Numbered from the stretch's first letter, positions 44,453 to 53,529 are shown. The stretch: DNA of 64,000 nucleotides from Bernardetia sp. (GCA_020630575.1 JAHDBD010000006.1:112832-176831); one strand, 5' to 3'. Numbers and translations: made by a program. The notes: generated by a model from the sequence alone, not told the origin.

Positions 44453-45231
44453 AATTCAATAATTAAAGATTCGTTATTTTTAATCCAATCTATATTCTCG
44501 ATTTCTGTAATATCTAATTTAAAAAGCTTTAATTTTTTCAAATTTCTAACCATCGGAAAGCGTTCATATAAATTTGTTGAACAAGTTCCATATTTTATAC
44601 TCGCACCCGTGGCAAACGTATAACCACTTTTTAACATTTTCTTAAAATCTTCGATATCTCTTTCGAAAACTTTTTTACTCATAAATATTACATTATAATG
44701 ACCAATCATATCAAAAATAATGCAACCAACTTCTTTACTTTTAGTATTTGAAGATATTTGCGTGATATTATCCACTAATGGAACAGTAAAACCTACTTTC
44801 TTGGAAATTTCTCTAATTTTAGATTTAAAGTAGATATCATGTTGAGCATCATACATTTCAACAACATCAAAGTAGGCATGTACCATTTCGTGAAGAAGTA
44901 TCATATCTAAATTTTGTAAAGTGTAGTCATTTTTATCTGAAATAACTATTTTAGTATCTTTAACTGTAAGAAACCTTTTACCACGTTTTGTTACAAATGA
45001 ATCGGTAATTCCCGATGTTCCTTTAGGTGTTTTACCAAAGGATACATCACCATCCATAACTATTTTTGAATCAAAAACACGTTCATTCCAATATTCAAAT
45101 CGTGCATTTAAGTTGAACGTATTTTTATTAATTAATTCATCGTTAGATTCAATTATAGGTAATGTCAAACAACATGCACAATAATTCTCATATACAATTC
45201 TATCATTTAAGAATGAGGATATATTTTTCAT
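44449..45231 (-). CDS. SprT-like zinc metalloprotease with head-targeting-like leader
   Basis: A 260-residue protein. The SprT-type motif is LLHEMVHAYFD with HEMVH at 114-118 and a third histidine at 131 (AQHDIYF), followed by a helix KSKIREISKK. The N-terminal part FNLNARFEYWNERVF fits the start of SprT domains. The C-terminal 100 residues form an additional domain. The first 30 residues (MKNISSFLNDRIVYENYCACC) are leader-like. SprT/Spartan proteins cut DNA-protein crosslinks or other DNA-bound proteins. Here it overlaps two ART-like genes, suggesting one transcriptional unit of host-modifying proteins. The zinc motif is certain; substrate unknown. Confidence 0.75.
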   Translation of the reverse strand: MKNISSFLNDRIVYENYCACCLTLPIIESNDELINKNTFNLNARFEYWNERVFDSKIVMDGDVSFGKTPKGTSGITDSFVTKRGKRFLTVKDTKIVISDKNDYTLQNLDMILLHEMVHAYFDVVEMYDAQHDIYFKSKIREISKKVGFTVPLVDNITQISSNTKSKEVGCIIFDMIGHYNVIFMSKKVFERDIEDFKKMLKSGYTFATGASIKYGTCSTNLYERFPMVRNLKKLKLFKLDITEIENIDWIKNNESLIIEL

Positions 45232-45270
45232 TTATTTTTATTTTATTTCATAAAATGTTTATTAAACTAT

Positions 45271-45585
45271 TTATGGTTTAAATAAATGAGCATTATCGGG
45301 TGACCACATATATTCTTCACTTTTATCCCAATATTTTATAATATTAACACAATGATTACATGGTGGATTTTTATATCCAAGTTTTGTTGCTAAGTTTAAA
45401 ATTCTTCTCTTTGAATTGTGAAATAAATAATCAATACATTCATTATATAAAAAATCTATATCTTCATTTTTATCAATATATAATATATTTTCCTTAATAC
45501 ATTTGTCAATAACTGAAACTTTCCATGAGTGTTCTGTATCTTTATACCACTCTTTAAATTTTAAAATTAATTTTTCTTTAGACAT
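45271..45585 (-). CDS. Hypothetical protein with Cys pair
   Basis: A 104-residue protein. The C-terminal part PPCNHCVNIIKYW has a C-x-x-C pair with a histidine that could bind zinc. The rest is helical. It lies 16 bases before the next gene in the same direction. Function unknown. Confidence 0.5.
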   Translation of the reverse strand: MSKEKLILKFKEWYKDTEHSWKVSVIDKCIKENILYIDKNEDIDFLYNECIDYLFHNSKRRILNLATKLGYKNPPCNHCVNIIKYWDKSEEYMWSPDNAHLFKP

Positions 45586-45601
45586 TTTTACTTATTTAAA
45601 T

Positions 45602-46453
45602 CTATTTATAAACTTTTGCATTATGTAAATTTAAAAATTCATAGAATAGTAAACCATTTTTGGAATCATTAAACTTTATCTTTATGTTTCCTTTTTTAGT
45701 TACCGTTATACTATCAACCAATTCATTGTCAAAAACTGTTTTACCACTCTTTATATAAAAATGACTATTATTTCTAAAACTTATCATAGATTCACATTCA
45801 TGTGTTTCTATACTATCATTTTCAAATAAGTTTAAACACTTAAATAGGTTTATAATATCAAACTTATCACCCGAACTATTACATGAAAAAGCTAGTGCTT
45901 CACCATCATCAAACATTTGATTTGACTCATAACCATGATTATCGATGTAAATATATTCGGGAAATATAACAGTACCATTTTTCGTAAATGAAGCTAGTTG
46001 TTTCCCCCATCGTTCATTCATTTCTTTAAACATCAATTCCTTTGCTCTTTTCTTTTCATATTCATCTACAGCCATTTTTTCAGTAGTCTCGAATATCAAA
46101 TCAATCATTTTATTTAAAGTTGGTTCATTATCAAAATACTTTAGTGTATCCTCATATGTAACCCTATGATACTTGATTTTATCTATACATAAATAATATT
46201 CACTTTCTATAATTTCTTTAGAATTGTAAATAAAATCTATTTTACTAGAAATAATATTATGCTCAATAGTTTCTATAAAACCATCAAAGCATTGACTATC
46301 TCTAAATTTTTTTAAATAATCAATTTGCTCACTAAAATTTGTAATTTTAGTGTTCATTTTATCCTCAATTTCCTTAATTTTGTTTATAACATCATCGGAA
46401 ACTCTTGTTGTATTATCAACATCTATATTATTAAATTTATCTAAAATATCCAT
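45602..46453 (-). CDS. Hypothetical protein, possibly DUF4942-like
   Basis: A 283-residue protein. Residues 1-150 are helical with coiled-coil-like stretches. The C-terminus KGNIKIKFNDSKNGLLFYEFLNL is reminiscent of the end of DUF4942 domains, but the match is loose. It shares its start base with the stop of the upstream 46453-46770 gene. No catalytic motif. Confidence 0.5.
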   Translation of the reverse strand: MDILDKFNNIDVDNTTRVSDDVINKIKEIEDKMNTKITNFSEQIDYLKKFRDSQCFDGFIETIEHNIISSKIDFIYNSKEIIESEYYLCIDKIKYHRVTYEDTLKYFDNEPTLNKMIDLIFETTEKMAVDEYEKKRAKELMFKEMNERWGKQLASFTKNGTVIFPEYIYIDNHGYESNQMFDDGEALAFSCNSSGDKFDIINLFKCLNLFENDSIETHECESMISFRNNSHFYIKSGKTVFDNELVDSITVTKKGNIKIKFNDSKNGLLFYEFLNLHNAKVYK

Positions 46454-46770
46454 TATGATGCGAATTTTATAAGTTTTTTACAGTTTCTCACCAACATTAA
46501 GTTATGCTCTATACAAAAGTCAACATCACTTAAATTAAAAGGGATAAACCCATTTATATCATATTTACTATAATAAAATTTATCTACAATTTTTTGCAAT
46601 AAATTTACAATATCAGTAAAATCTTTTTCCATTGAATTATTAATATCTTGTAAATTATACTTTAAATCATTTTTAAAATTGTGGTGATTGATTCTATTCT
46701 CTAAACCATTAACCATTCTTTCAAATAGTTCAACAGACAGTATTGTAGAAATTTTTTCGTTAAATGACAT
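46453..46770 (-). CDS. Hypothetical small protein
   Basis: A 105-residue, mostly helical protein with no recognised domain. It is the first gene after a full TTTG-N19-TATATTTG promoter located 24-54 bases upstream, and it is coupled to 45602-46453. It probably belongs to the host-modification gene group that follows. Confidence 0.5.
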   Translation of the reverse strand: MSFNEKISTILSVELFERMVNGLENRINHHNFKNDLKYNLQDINNSMEKDFTDIVNLLQKIVDKFYYSKYDINGFIPFNLSDVDFCIEHNLMLVRNCKKLIKFAS

Positions 46771-46793
46771 ATTTTATCTTTTTAATTACACAT

Positions 46794-46824
46794 CAAATAT
46801 ATAATTAAAAAATGGTATTTCAAA
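46794..46824 (-). promoter_or_regulatory. Host-type promoter, TTTG-N19-TATATTTG
   Basis: TTTG (46821-46824) and TATATTTG (46794-46801) on the minus strand are separated by exactly 19 bases. The -33 element lies inside the loop of the terminator that ends the helicase gene. Confidence 0.65.
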
Positions 46825-46841
46825 AAGAAATACCATTTTTT
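46807..46841. terminator. Intrinsic terminator after the helicase gene, overlapping a promoter
   Basis: AAAAAATGGTATTT pairs with its complement around CAAAAAG. The loop carries the -33 element of the next promoter. Confidence 0.85.
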
Positions 46842-48944
46842 TTACATTCCACCGAAAATATCATTCGGTTTTAATTCATTATAATCATTTTCACTTAAAC
46901 TTAAATCATCAATCACGGGAAGAGGTTCGGTGATAGGTGGTGATGTATTTTTCTTTTCCTTACCTAAAAAGTATGCATGTATTGTTGTTACAATACTTCT
47001 ACCTCGAATAATGCGTGGTAGAATTCCATAGTTATAGAAAAATCCATTAAATGAACCATCCAAGAGAAATATTTCACACCAATCTTTTTTATGTCTAACA
47101 CCTCTACCAATTCCTTGCAAAAATGAAATCATTGTTGACCATGAATACCATCCATCAATTCTATTCATTTTCCTTTTAACCAATACATCTTTAAGTGATT
47201 GAAATGGTACTTTCATGAAAATTTCAAATCTACATAGTTCATCCTTTAAATCTACACCCTCTAAAAGCGATGCACCCACTAAAACTCTATTTGTAGAACC
47301 TGTTTGTTCAATATCCCATTTCATTTGTCTTATAGCCTCAAACTTCTCTTTAGCATTTGAACAAAACATAAATCTTTGATGTATATTGTTGGATTCTACA
47401 TATTGTTTTAACCTATTTTGAAACTCATAGTTTCCCGTATGTATTAACCCCGCTCTATCATGCCTAAACTCAACAATATCTCGAACCCGTTGAAGCATTT
47501 TTGGCATATTGGCTTCCTTCTCTTTAAATGACATTTTTAAAGGTGGGTCTATGGTTATTATAGGTGACATAGAAAAGTCAAAATCAGATTTATTAATTAC
47601 CATCTTATAATTGTTAAAACCATTTTCTTTGGCAAACATATCAACTTCTTTTTTAGAATCACCTATTGTTGCCGACATTATAACTATATAATTACTATAA
47701 TCCAAAACATGTTTTATATTTAACTCATCTGTTTTCTCACACCTAAAAGTCACAATCTCCTTTGTAACACCTTTTTGACGTGTATTAACCTCAATAACAT
47801 CAGCAACCAAATACTCTATACCAATTTCTCTATTTCTCTCACTAATATCATCTAATTCAGATTTAAAGTTTTGAATATATTTAAAACTTTCAACTATAGA
47901 CAATTGAGTGTCTGTTAACTCAACATCTTCATCTGTTAAGTCGGGAAATTCAGCCGTTATTAATTCAGTATAAAATTTTTCAACAATATTAAACTTATCA
48001 TATATTTTATCAATGAAATTCATAATAGTTTTATTATTAATAACAACATTATCAGAATAAAGTGTTGATTTAACTAGTTTTATAAAATCCTCGTTATTGT
48101 TTTTAAACCAATCACCGACACTTTTTACCCTTAATATACCATCATCATAAGAACCACTTCTACCAACAACACCACTAAAAATAGTTTCAACTTCTGTTAT
48201 ACCATTTGTTATTTCATGAGATATATTAAACATATCGAACTCTGTAGTGAATGTATCTGTAACAATTTTTTCTAAAGTGTGACCTTCATCAAAAATTGTT
48301 AAAGTTCTAGGTTTAAAAGGTGATTTACCACCCATTTTTCCAAAAACTTTATTCATTTGAGCAAGAAAATAACTATAATTAAATATTGTTGTTTTCGATT
48401 TAATAGCTTTTTCCCTAGCAACAATATACGAACAACCCGAACCACAAGATTTTTTTAAAGGTAGTTTACTAATTGATATTTTAGAACAAGGTCTTGTTGC
48501 GAATGTTAGTTCATTATTTTCATCACATACATAATTACTTTGACCTTTTATCTGTGAATGTGATTTTGTTAAGTTAAATTTAACAATATCATCATTATAT
48601 TGGTCTTGCAATAATTTATTTGGTGTTAGAATATAAGAACCACCATTCTCACTAGACAATGTATTCAATTCTATTTCAGCATTTTTGAACATTTCAGTAA
48701 CCATTAGAGCTAAAATTGTTTTACCAAAACCTGTAGGTGCTGAGATTAAAAACTCTTTTTTATCATCCATTATACCATTGATGATTTCCATACAATTTTT
48801 AATCTGTCCTTTTAATCTATTTTTATCAATAGATTTCCATTTCATGATATCTCTAACAGCTTTTACTAAACATTCTGTTAATTTTTCCTTACCCAAGTCT
48901 TTTAGATTTGTAGACTCTTCTACCCCAATAATATTATTTTCCAT
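46842..48944 (-). CDS. DinG/XPD-type SF2 helicase
   Basis: A 700-residue helicase. Walker A is SAPTGFGKT (68-76), motif Ia is SYILTPNKLLQDQY near 105, and the DEAH-box equivalent is TIFDEGH near 218. The C-terminal domain has SATIGDS, GASLLEGVDL and a Q-x-x-G-R-G-V-R motif VI. Between Walker A and DEGH are four cysteines (NYVCDE, RPCSK, SCGSGC), arranged like the Fe-S cluster of XPD/DinG helicases. It would unwind DNA or D/R-loops in replication or repair. It differs from T4 helicases gp41, Dda and UvsW. Secure. Confidence 0.9.
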   Translation of the reverse strand: MENNIIGVEESTNLKDLGKEKLTECLVKAVRDIMKWKSIDKNRLKGQIKNCMEIINGIMDDKKEFLISAPTGFGKTILALMVTEMFKNAEIELNTLSSENGGSYILTPNKLLQDQYNDDIVKFNLTKSHSQIKGQSNYVCDENNELTFATRPCSKISISKLPLKKSCGSGCSYIVAREKAIKSKTTIFNYSYFLAQMNKVFGKMGGKSPFKPRTLTIFDEGHTLEKIVTDTFTTEFDMFNISHEITNGITEVETIFSGVVGRSGSYDDGILRVKSVGDWFKNNNEDFIKLVKSTLYSDNVVINNKTIMNFIDKIYDKFNIVEKFYTELITAEFPDLTDEDVELTDTQLSIVESFKYIQNFKSELDDISERNREIGIEYLVADVIEVNTRQKGVTKEIVTFRCEKTDELNIKHVLDYSNYIVIMSATIGDSKKEVDMFAKENGFNNYKMVINKSDFDFSMSPIITIDPPLKMSFKEKEANMPKMLQRVRDIVEFRHDRAGLIHTGNYEFQNRLKQYVESNNIHQRFMFCSNAKEKFEAIRQMKWDIEQTGSTNRVLVGASLLEGVDLKDELCRFEIFMKVPFQSLKDVLVKRKMNRIDGWYSWSTMISFLQGIGRGVRHKKDWCEIFLLDGSFNGFFYNYGILPRIIRGRSIVTTIHAYFLGKEKKNTSPPITEPLPVIDDLSLSENDYNELKPNDIFGGM

Positions 48945-49542
48945 AAACTATAAATATTTTATCATCACTATCCGTTAAATAACCAATTTCAATCTCTTCA
49001 ATAGAAATATTAGAATCTTGAATAAATCTATTTATATCATATTCATCTTCTATTTTGTCGAAGTAGTCAAACAAATCATCACAAGAACCATAATATGACC
49101 CTTTACTTACTAAACTTTGAAAAGAACTCTTTCTTTGATTATCATTTGATAAGTAATCTAAAATCGCATTTTTAAATGATTTATTATATGTAATTCTTTT
49201 ATAATAAATATTTTTAAACATATCGCATGAATAATTATATTGGAGAAATTTTTCAATATCACATTTATCATTATTAGCTCTAAATAGATAAGAGTTATTT
49301 AACATTGAAAATTCGATTCTATCATTTTTAAAATTATCGTTATTTGCAAATAAGTTTAACCAAATTTTTATTAACTTTTTCATTTTACGTTGACATTTAC
49401 TATCATATAGAGTGTCAAAATCATACTTATTATGTAAATTTTCCTTTTTGAAAATATTAATACGTTCCTCAATAAGTTCTTTTGTGTCTAAAAATTCCCT
49501 TTCAGATTCTAATAATTGCTTAGTTAAGTTTTTTAATTTCAT
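48934..49542 (-). CDS. Hypothetical protein coupled to the helicase
   Basis: A 202-residue protein, helical and charged, overlapping the helicase start by 11 bases. The N-terminus MKLKNLTKQLLESEREF has an L-L-E-S site like the head-targeting leaders, but its context (helicase operon, host-type promoter upstream) suggests early expression, so the leader call is uncertain. No family recognised. Confidence 0.5.
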   Translation of the reverse strand: MKLKNLTKQLLESEREFLDTKELIEERINIFKKENLHNKYDFDTLYDSKCQRKMKKLIKIWLNLFANNDNFKNDRIEFSMLNNSYLFRANNDKCDIEKFLQYNYSCDMFKNIYYKRITYNKSFKNAILDYLSNDNQRKSSFQSLVSKGSYYGSCDDLFDYFDKIEDEYDINRFIQDSNISIEEIEIGYLTDSDDKIFIVYGK

Positions 49543-49561
49543 TTTTAATTATTTTATGCAA

Positions 49562-49592
49562 CAAACATACATCTAATTTTTAATATACCAAA
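49562..49592 (-). promoter_or_regulatory. Host-type promoter, TTTG-N19-TATGTTTG
   Basis: TTTG (49589-49592) and TATGTTTG (49562-49569), minus strand, 19-base spacer. It points to 48934-49542 and the helicase. One of three exact 19-base-spacer matches in the window. Confidence 0.65.
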
Positions 49593-49601
49593 ATATTTTA
49601 A

Positions 49602-49609
49602 TATATTTG
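49602..49609 (+). promoter_or_regulatory. Candidate -10 box TATATTTG for the plus-strand gene at 49627
   Basis: It is 18 bases upstream of the ATG and back to back with the minus-strand promoter. No clear -33 element. Confidence 0.35.
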
Positions 49610-49626
49610 TAAAAATATTTTTAAAT

Positions 49627-50277
49627 ATGATAAGAAAACACATTTTAGCCGAGAGAACTACAGGTAAAACAAAATATACAGAAAACTTAGCACGTAATTC
49701 AACATCCGATGTTACAATTTTAGTGGTAAATGGTGATGAGAAAAGTAAAACGTTTTATCACGAAATGAGACAACCTATGTACGAAAGGGATAAGTTTAAT
49801 ATAAGAAATTTATCCGATGGATTAACAATAGTTAGCTTTAGTGAATTCATTGAACACATATTGGGTAATGGTTCAAATTTTAAAAACGCAATTATAGATA
49901 AAAATGTTACTATAATTATAGATGAGCATTTTAAATTTTGTGAAAATCTTGAACAGTCGGGGAGAACAATGAACTTCATTAAATTGATTGATTTTATTGA
50001 ACATGAATCTTGCAGCTTTTCCGAATTGATAATGATTTCAACACCAACATTTTCTATAAAGTTAAAGTTTTATATGGATTATGTGATTAAAATGAATAAC
50101 TTTAATGGTGGTTCTGTTAATGATTCGAAATATGAAACACTAAGAGCATTACACATATTACCTAAATATTTAACTAAAAGGTTTGACAATAAGTTTCCAA
50201 TAAAAGATGAAAATTATATGAATAGACCATTAGAAAAAATACTTTCTGAATTCTCAACTAACTTTTTAAAAATTTAA
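49627..50277 (+). CDS. P-loop-like hypothetical protein
   Basis: A 216-residue protein. ERTTGKTKY near residue 9 resembles a Walker A loop, although the first glycine of the classic motif is replaced. VTIIIDEHF near residue 97 resembles Walker B. The rest fits an alpha/beta P-loop fold truncated relative to helicases. ATP binding is plausible but not certain. It is followed by 50282-50983 after 4 bases on the same strand. Confidence 0.55.
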   Translation: MIRKHILAERTTGKTKYTENLARNSTSDVTILVVNGDEKSKTFYHEMRQPMYERDKFNIRNLSDGLTIVSFSEFIEHILGNGSNFKNAIIDKNVTIIIDEHFKFCENLEQSGRTMNFIKLIDFIEHESCSFSELIMISTPTFSIKLKFYMDYVIKMNNFNGGSVNDSKYETLRALHILPKYLTKRFDNKFPIKDENYMNRPLEKILSEFSTNFLKI

Positions 50278-50281
50278 AAAC

Positions 50282-50983
50282 ATGCCTTTAAACGCAAATA
50301 CACTAAATAATGAATTAAATGTAATATTTAGAACAGGCTCATTTAACGCAATATCAAATATGATTGAACCAAGTTCAATTTCGGATAGTGTTAAAGAAAA
50401 TAATAAAAAGATATCAAAAAATTTTACAAAAGGTTTTGAGGATATTTCACACCAAATATCCTCAGCTTTTAATAGTACTGTTATAAGTGGTTTAGTTTCA
50501 ACGTCTAATGGTTCAGCACCACCAAACCCACTACAAGTATCAAAGTTGGGTAATGATATTCGAAAAAATTTTAGAGATAATTTAGGAAGAGCTATGAATG
50601 ATTCTTTAAATCTAAAAATAAATAAGAATAATCAAACAATAATGAACCATTTCGCCAACGAATTTGTGAAAAAGTTGTCCACATTTAATAGGGTTTTTGG
50701 TAATAATTTAGCATCTTCACTTAAAAGTAGTGGATTTATTACAGTCTCAGCAAATTCCATAACTTCCGAAATTGGTAAACATTTTGAAAAATATTTTGAA
50801 TCTAGTTTTAAAGCTTTAGAAGTTTCAATAAGTGAAAATAATATAGATGATATAAACAAAAGGATTAAAGTTATTTTTAGTGAAGAATTTAAGAAAATTT
50901 CAAACCCATTATCAAAGTCGTTTGTTAAAATTTTGAAAAGTGGAGTGGTTAAAATAACATTAGGTGTAGGTTCTATATCATAA
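50282..50983 (+). CDS. Hypothetical helical protein
   Basis: A 233-residue protein rich in N, S and K with repeated amphipathic helices (for example ITSEIGKHFEKYFESSFKAL) and a hydrophobic glycine-containing C-terminus. No transmembrane segment is certain. A structural or membrane-interacting role is possible. No family recognised. Confidence 0.5.
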   Translation: MPLNANTLNNELNVIFRTGSFNAISNMIEPSSISDSVKENNKKISKNFTKGFEDISHQISSAFNSTVISGLVSTSNGSAPPNPLQVSKLGNDIRKNFRDNLGRAMNDSLNLKINKNNQTIMNHFANEFVKKLSTFNRVFGNNLASSLKSSGFITVSANSITSEIGKHFEKYFESSFKALEVSISENNIDDINKRIKVIFSEEFKKISNPLSKSFVKILKSGVVKITLGVGSIS

Positions 50984-51011
50984 AAAAGAAGGTTTTTAAA
51001 ACCTTCTTTTT
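50983..51011. terminator. Bidirectional terminator between convergent genes
   Basis: AAAAAGAAGGTTTT and its complement, with T runs either way, lie between the plus-strand 50282-50983 and minus-strand 51013-51807 genes. Confidence 0.85.
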
Positions 51012-51012
51012 A

Positions 51013-51807
51013 TTAATATGCATCACCATTCTCGTCTTCAAATTCTATTTCCTCTTCAATTTCGAACCCAACATCTTCATTTTCTTCAATTATTTCATCT
51101 TCTATAACTTCTTCAAATTCAATATCTTCTACACCATCTAGTGGATTATCTTTAATCTCATTCATTTCTTTATCAACCTTTCTTTTTCGCTCTTCTTTAG
51201 ATTTTCTAATTCTTTCCATCTTTTCTTCAAAAAACTTATTTAACGCCAATCCACCTCTAAAGTTTTCTTCACCTAGTTGCTCATCTACAATTTTAGTGTC
51301 TTCAACTCTACTTAAAATATCTATCGTTGAGTTATTTTGTTCATCCATATCTTCTTTGAGTGATTTTAAATATGGTGAAAGTGTTCGGGAATATTGTGCA
51401 ACTTTCATCTGAATCTCTAAAGCACTCTTTTGTAACTCTATTAATATCGCATACACTTGTAAATCTGTATGAAGACCTGCATCAATTTTTCTCATAAGTG
51501 ATGTGACTGCATGTTGCGCATATCTAGATGATTCTATCAATCCTATTAGATTGGAAGTCTCTATAGCTTCAATTGCTGAAACATGTTCATTATTATCAAT
51601 TAGGTCTGTATCAAAATAAACTTTTAGTAACGACTTTACTAAGTTTTTTGATTCCTTTTCAATCAACACTCTTTTCTCGTTAACTTTATATGCTTCGTAA
51701 GCCTCTAAACCTTGTAAAGTGTTTTCACTTAAAGATTTACCTGTTTCGTTGGCGGGTGTTAAATCGTCAAAATTCGTTACATTATATCCTTCGTCTTCTA
51801 AAATCAT
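51013..51807 (-). CDS. Hypothetical helical protein with acidic tail
   Basis: A 264-residue protein. Residues 35-165 are helical (VNEKRVLIEKESKNLVKSLLK and later segments), then a lysine/arginine-rich stretch near 195-215 is followed by a 50-residue strongly acidic tail. Such a layout occurs in small terminase subunits and scaffolding proteins, but no specific similarity is visible. It follows 51809-53464 by one base. Confidence 0.5.
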   Translation of the reverse strand: MILEDEGYNVTNFDDLTPANETGKSLSENTLQGLEAYEAYKVNEKRVLIEKESKNLVKSLLKVYFDTDLIDNNEHVSAIEAIETSNLIGLIESSRYAQHAVTSLMRKIDAGLHTDLQVYAILIELQKSALEIQMKVAQYSRTLSPYLKSLKEDMDEQNNSTIDILSRVEDTKIVDEQLGEENFRGGLALNKFFEEKMERIRKSKEERKRKVDKEMNEIKDNPLDGVEDIEFEEVIEDEIIEENEDVGFEIEEEIEFEDENGDAY

Positions 51808-51808
51808 T

Positions 51809-53464
51809 TTAAATATTTGTATTTACTTTTATACCACCTGTTGTTCTATCACAGTTATCAATAACAATGTGTGTCGAAGCATCGGGTGAAAAGTTTGTTA
51901 TAAATGGAATCATCGTGTTTTTTGTGATAGATTTTGTTTTAACTCTTATATTTCCTATAAAAGTTTTACTATCACCTTTTATTTTCAATTCTTCTTTTGG
52001 TGTTGGTGATTGTAGTGAATTTGATACTATAGTTTGTATATCGGTAATAACACCACCGTCATTTTCTACAACGTTTATTATAACAGTTTCACCAAATCTA
52101 GAAAATATAACACCATAATAAGAATTTTCTTTAATGGCATTTCCTTGTGATGTTATATACTTATTTTCATCACCACCTTGAATGTGCAAAGATACAAAAC
52201 CATTTGAATTAATATATAATAATTCTCCATAATTTTGATTATTACCCAATTCCAAAAGCTTTATAGTTTTACCTAATTCACTAATCTTTACCCAAGCACC
52301 AACAGTATACACATCATCCAATTCGGAAATGTCATACTTTGTTAAAAAATCAACATCAGTTTGTGAGTGATACATGAAACGTTGGTATTCTACACCATTA
52401 AATTTTAATCCAGTTTTTACACTTTCTATCCCTTTTTGATAATCTAATAATTTTGAATCATTACTTTTAAACTTAGTATCAGAATCTTCAAATGTTGTTT
52501 CTATAGTATCATGAGAACCTAAAGCATCTTGAACCTCATCTTTATACTGTTTTTCATCTTCTAAATCGTATGCTAAAAATTCTGAGAAATTATCTATTTC
52601 ATCTTTAGAGTTATCAGTATTTATTTCAACACCTTCTCTATACTTTCCTAAATAAATTTTATATGCTACAGACTCATTCATAAAATCTCTATTATCTTTA
52701 ACTTGCGCAACGCTATACATTCTATTGAAAAGCTTAATAAAAATTGAATCTTTTGCTGTAGGTGTTATGTCGCCAAAAACCCTCATCCATTCAGTTTTTT
52801 CTATTTCAATTTCTATATTTTCATAACTCATATAGTGCTGATATGAGATAACATCTTGGTTATGTTCTTCATCATTAAATAACATAACACCTATTTCTTT
52901 AGGTTCTTGGGCATTATATACTTTATATGATTTGAATAGAATAGACTTTGATTCTTCTTCGGGTATATTTTTAAAATATACACTTTCCATTGAGAATGTT
53001 AAAGAAATAGAGTTGGATAATTGTTGTCTTATTTTATGTGCATTTTCTATACCTCTATACGGATTAAAAATATTACTATTATCATTAGAGCGAACAATAT
53101 CTATGTCCTTATAAAATTCCACCCCACAAACATGTACATACTCACTATTTATTTGAATATTCTCTATACCCACAAAGTTATATTCTTTAGTAGAGAATGT
53201 TGTATTTTCTTTTTCTTCTACTGAGAACAATACCCTTGTATAAATAACTAGTGATTGTGTCTCAGAATTATTTAATTCTATAATAAAATCTTCTTTAGAT
53301 TTATATGATGTCCAATTAACATCATCAAATGAAAATGAAAATTTTGGCACACCAATAAGTGTACCTTCTTCGACAATATTGATATTAATTGATGTTATAT
53401 CATTATTTGTAATTGGTGTTAGGTATAAAACTCTTTTACATGTTTTTGTAAATTCTAAAATCAT
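51809..53464 (-). CDS. Tail/baseplate structural protein with LamG-like domain
   Basis: A 551-residue protein. Residues 1-330 are beta-rich structural sequence. A concanavalin/LamG-like jelly roll follows at about 385-520, with YTVGAWVKISELGK, ELLYINSNGFVSLHIQGG and FSRFGETVIINVV. It may bind surface sugars or form a virion decoration. It lies divergent to the giant structural gene at 53556. Component identity not resolved. Confidence 0.6.
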   Translation of the reverse strand: MILEFTKTCKRVLYLTPITNNDITSININIVEEGTLIGVPKFSFSFDDVNWTSYKSKEDFIIELNNSETQSLVIYTRVLFSVEEKENTTFSTKEYNFVGIENIQINSEYVHVCGVEFYKDIDIVRSNDNSNIFNPYRGIENAHKIRQQLSNSISLTFSMESVYFKNIPEEESKSILFKSYKVYNAQEPKEIGVMLFNDEEHNQDVISYQHYMSYENIEIEIEKTEWMRVFGDITPTAKDSIFIKLFNRMYSVAQVKDNRDFMNESVAYKIYLGKYREGVEINTDNSKDEIDNFSEFLAYDLEDEKQYKDEVQDALGSHDTIETTFEDSDTKFKSNDSKLLDYQKGIESVKTGLKFNGVEYQRFMYHSQTDVDFLTKYDISELDDVYTVGAWVKISELGKTIKLLELGNNQNYGELLYINSNGFVSLHIQGGDENKYITSQGNAIKENSYYGVIFSRFGETVIINVVENDGGVITDIQTIVSNSLQSPTPKEELKIKGDSKTFIGNIRVKTKSITKNTMIPFITNFSPDASTHIVIDNCDRTTGGIKVNTNI

Positions 53465-53521
53465 AATGAAACGATAAATATTTAAACGTTAATACTGTTC
53501 AATACTATAAACAGCTTAACT

Positions 53522-53529
53522 TATATATA
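53522..53529 (+). promoter_or_regulatory. Candidate late promoter box TATATATA
   Basis: It is 27 bases before the ATG of the 1473-residue structural protein, within CTTATATATAATTTTAC. Confidence 0.4.

Noticed and set aside
48934..49542. Head-targeting leader on the helicase-linked protein (LLES)
   Set aside because: The gene is under an early host-type promoter with the helicase, so capsid packaging is unlikely.
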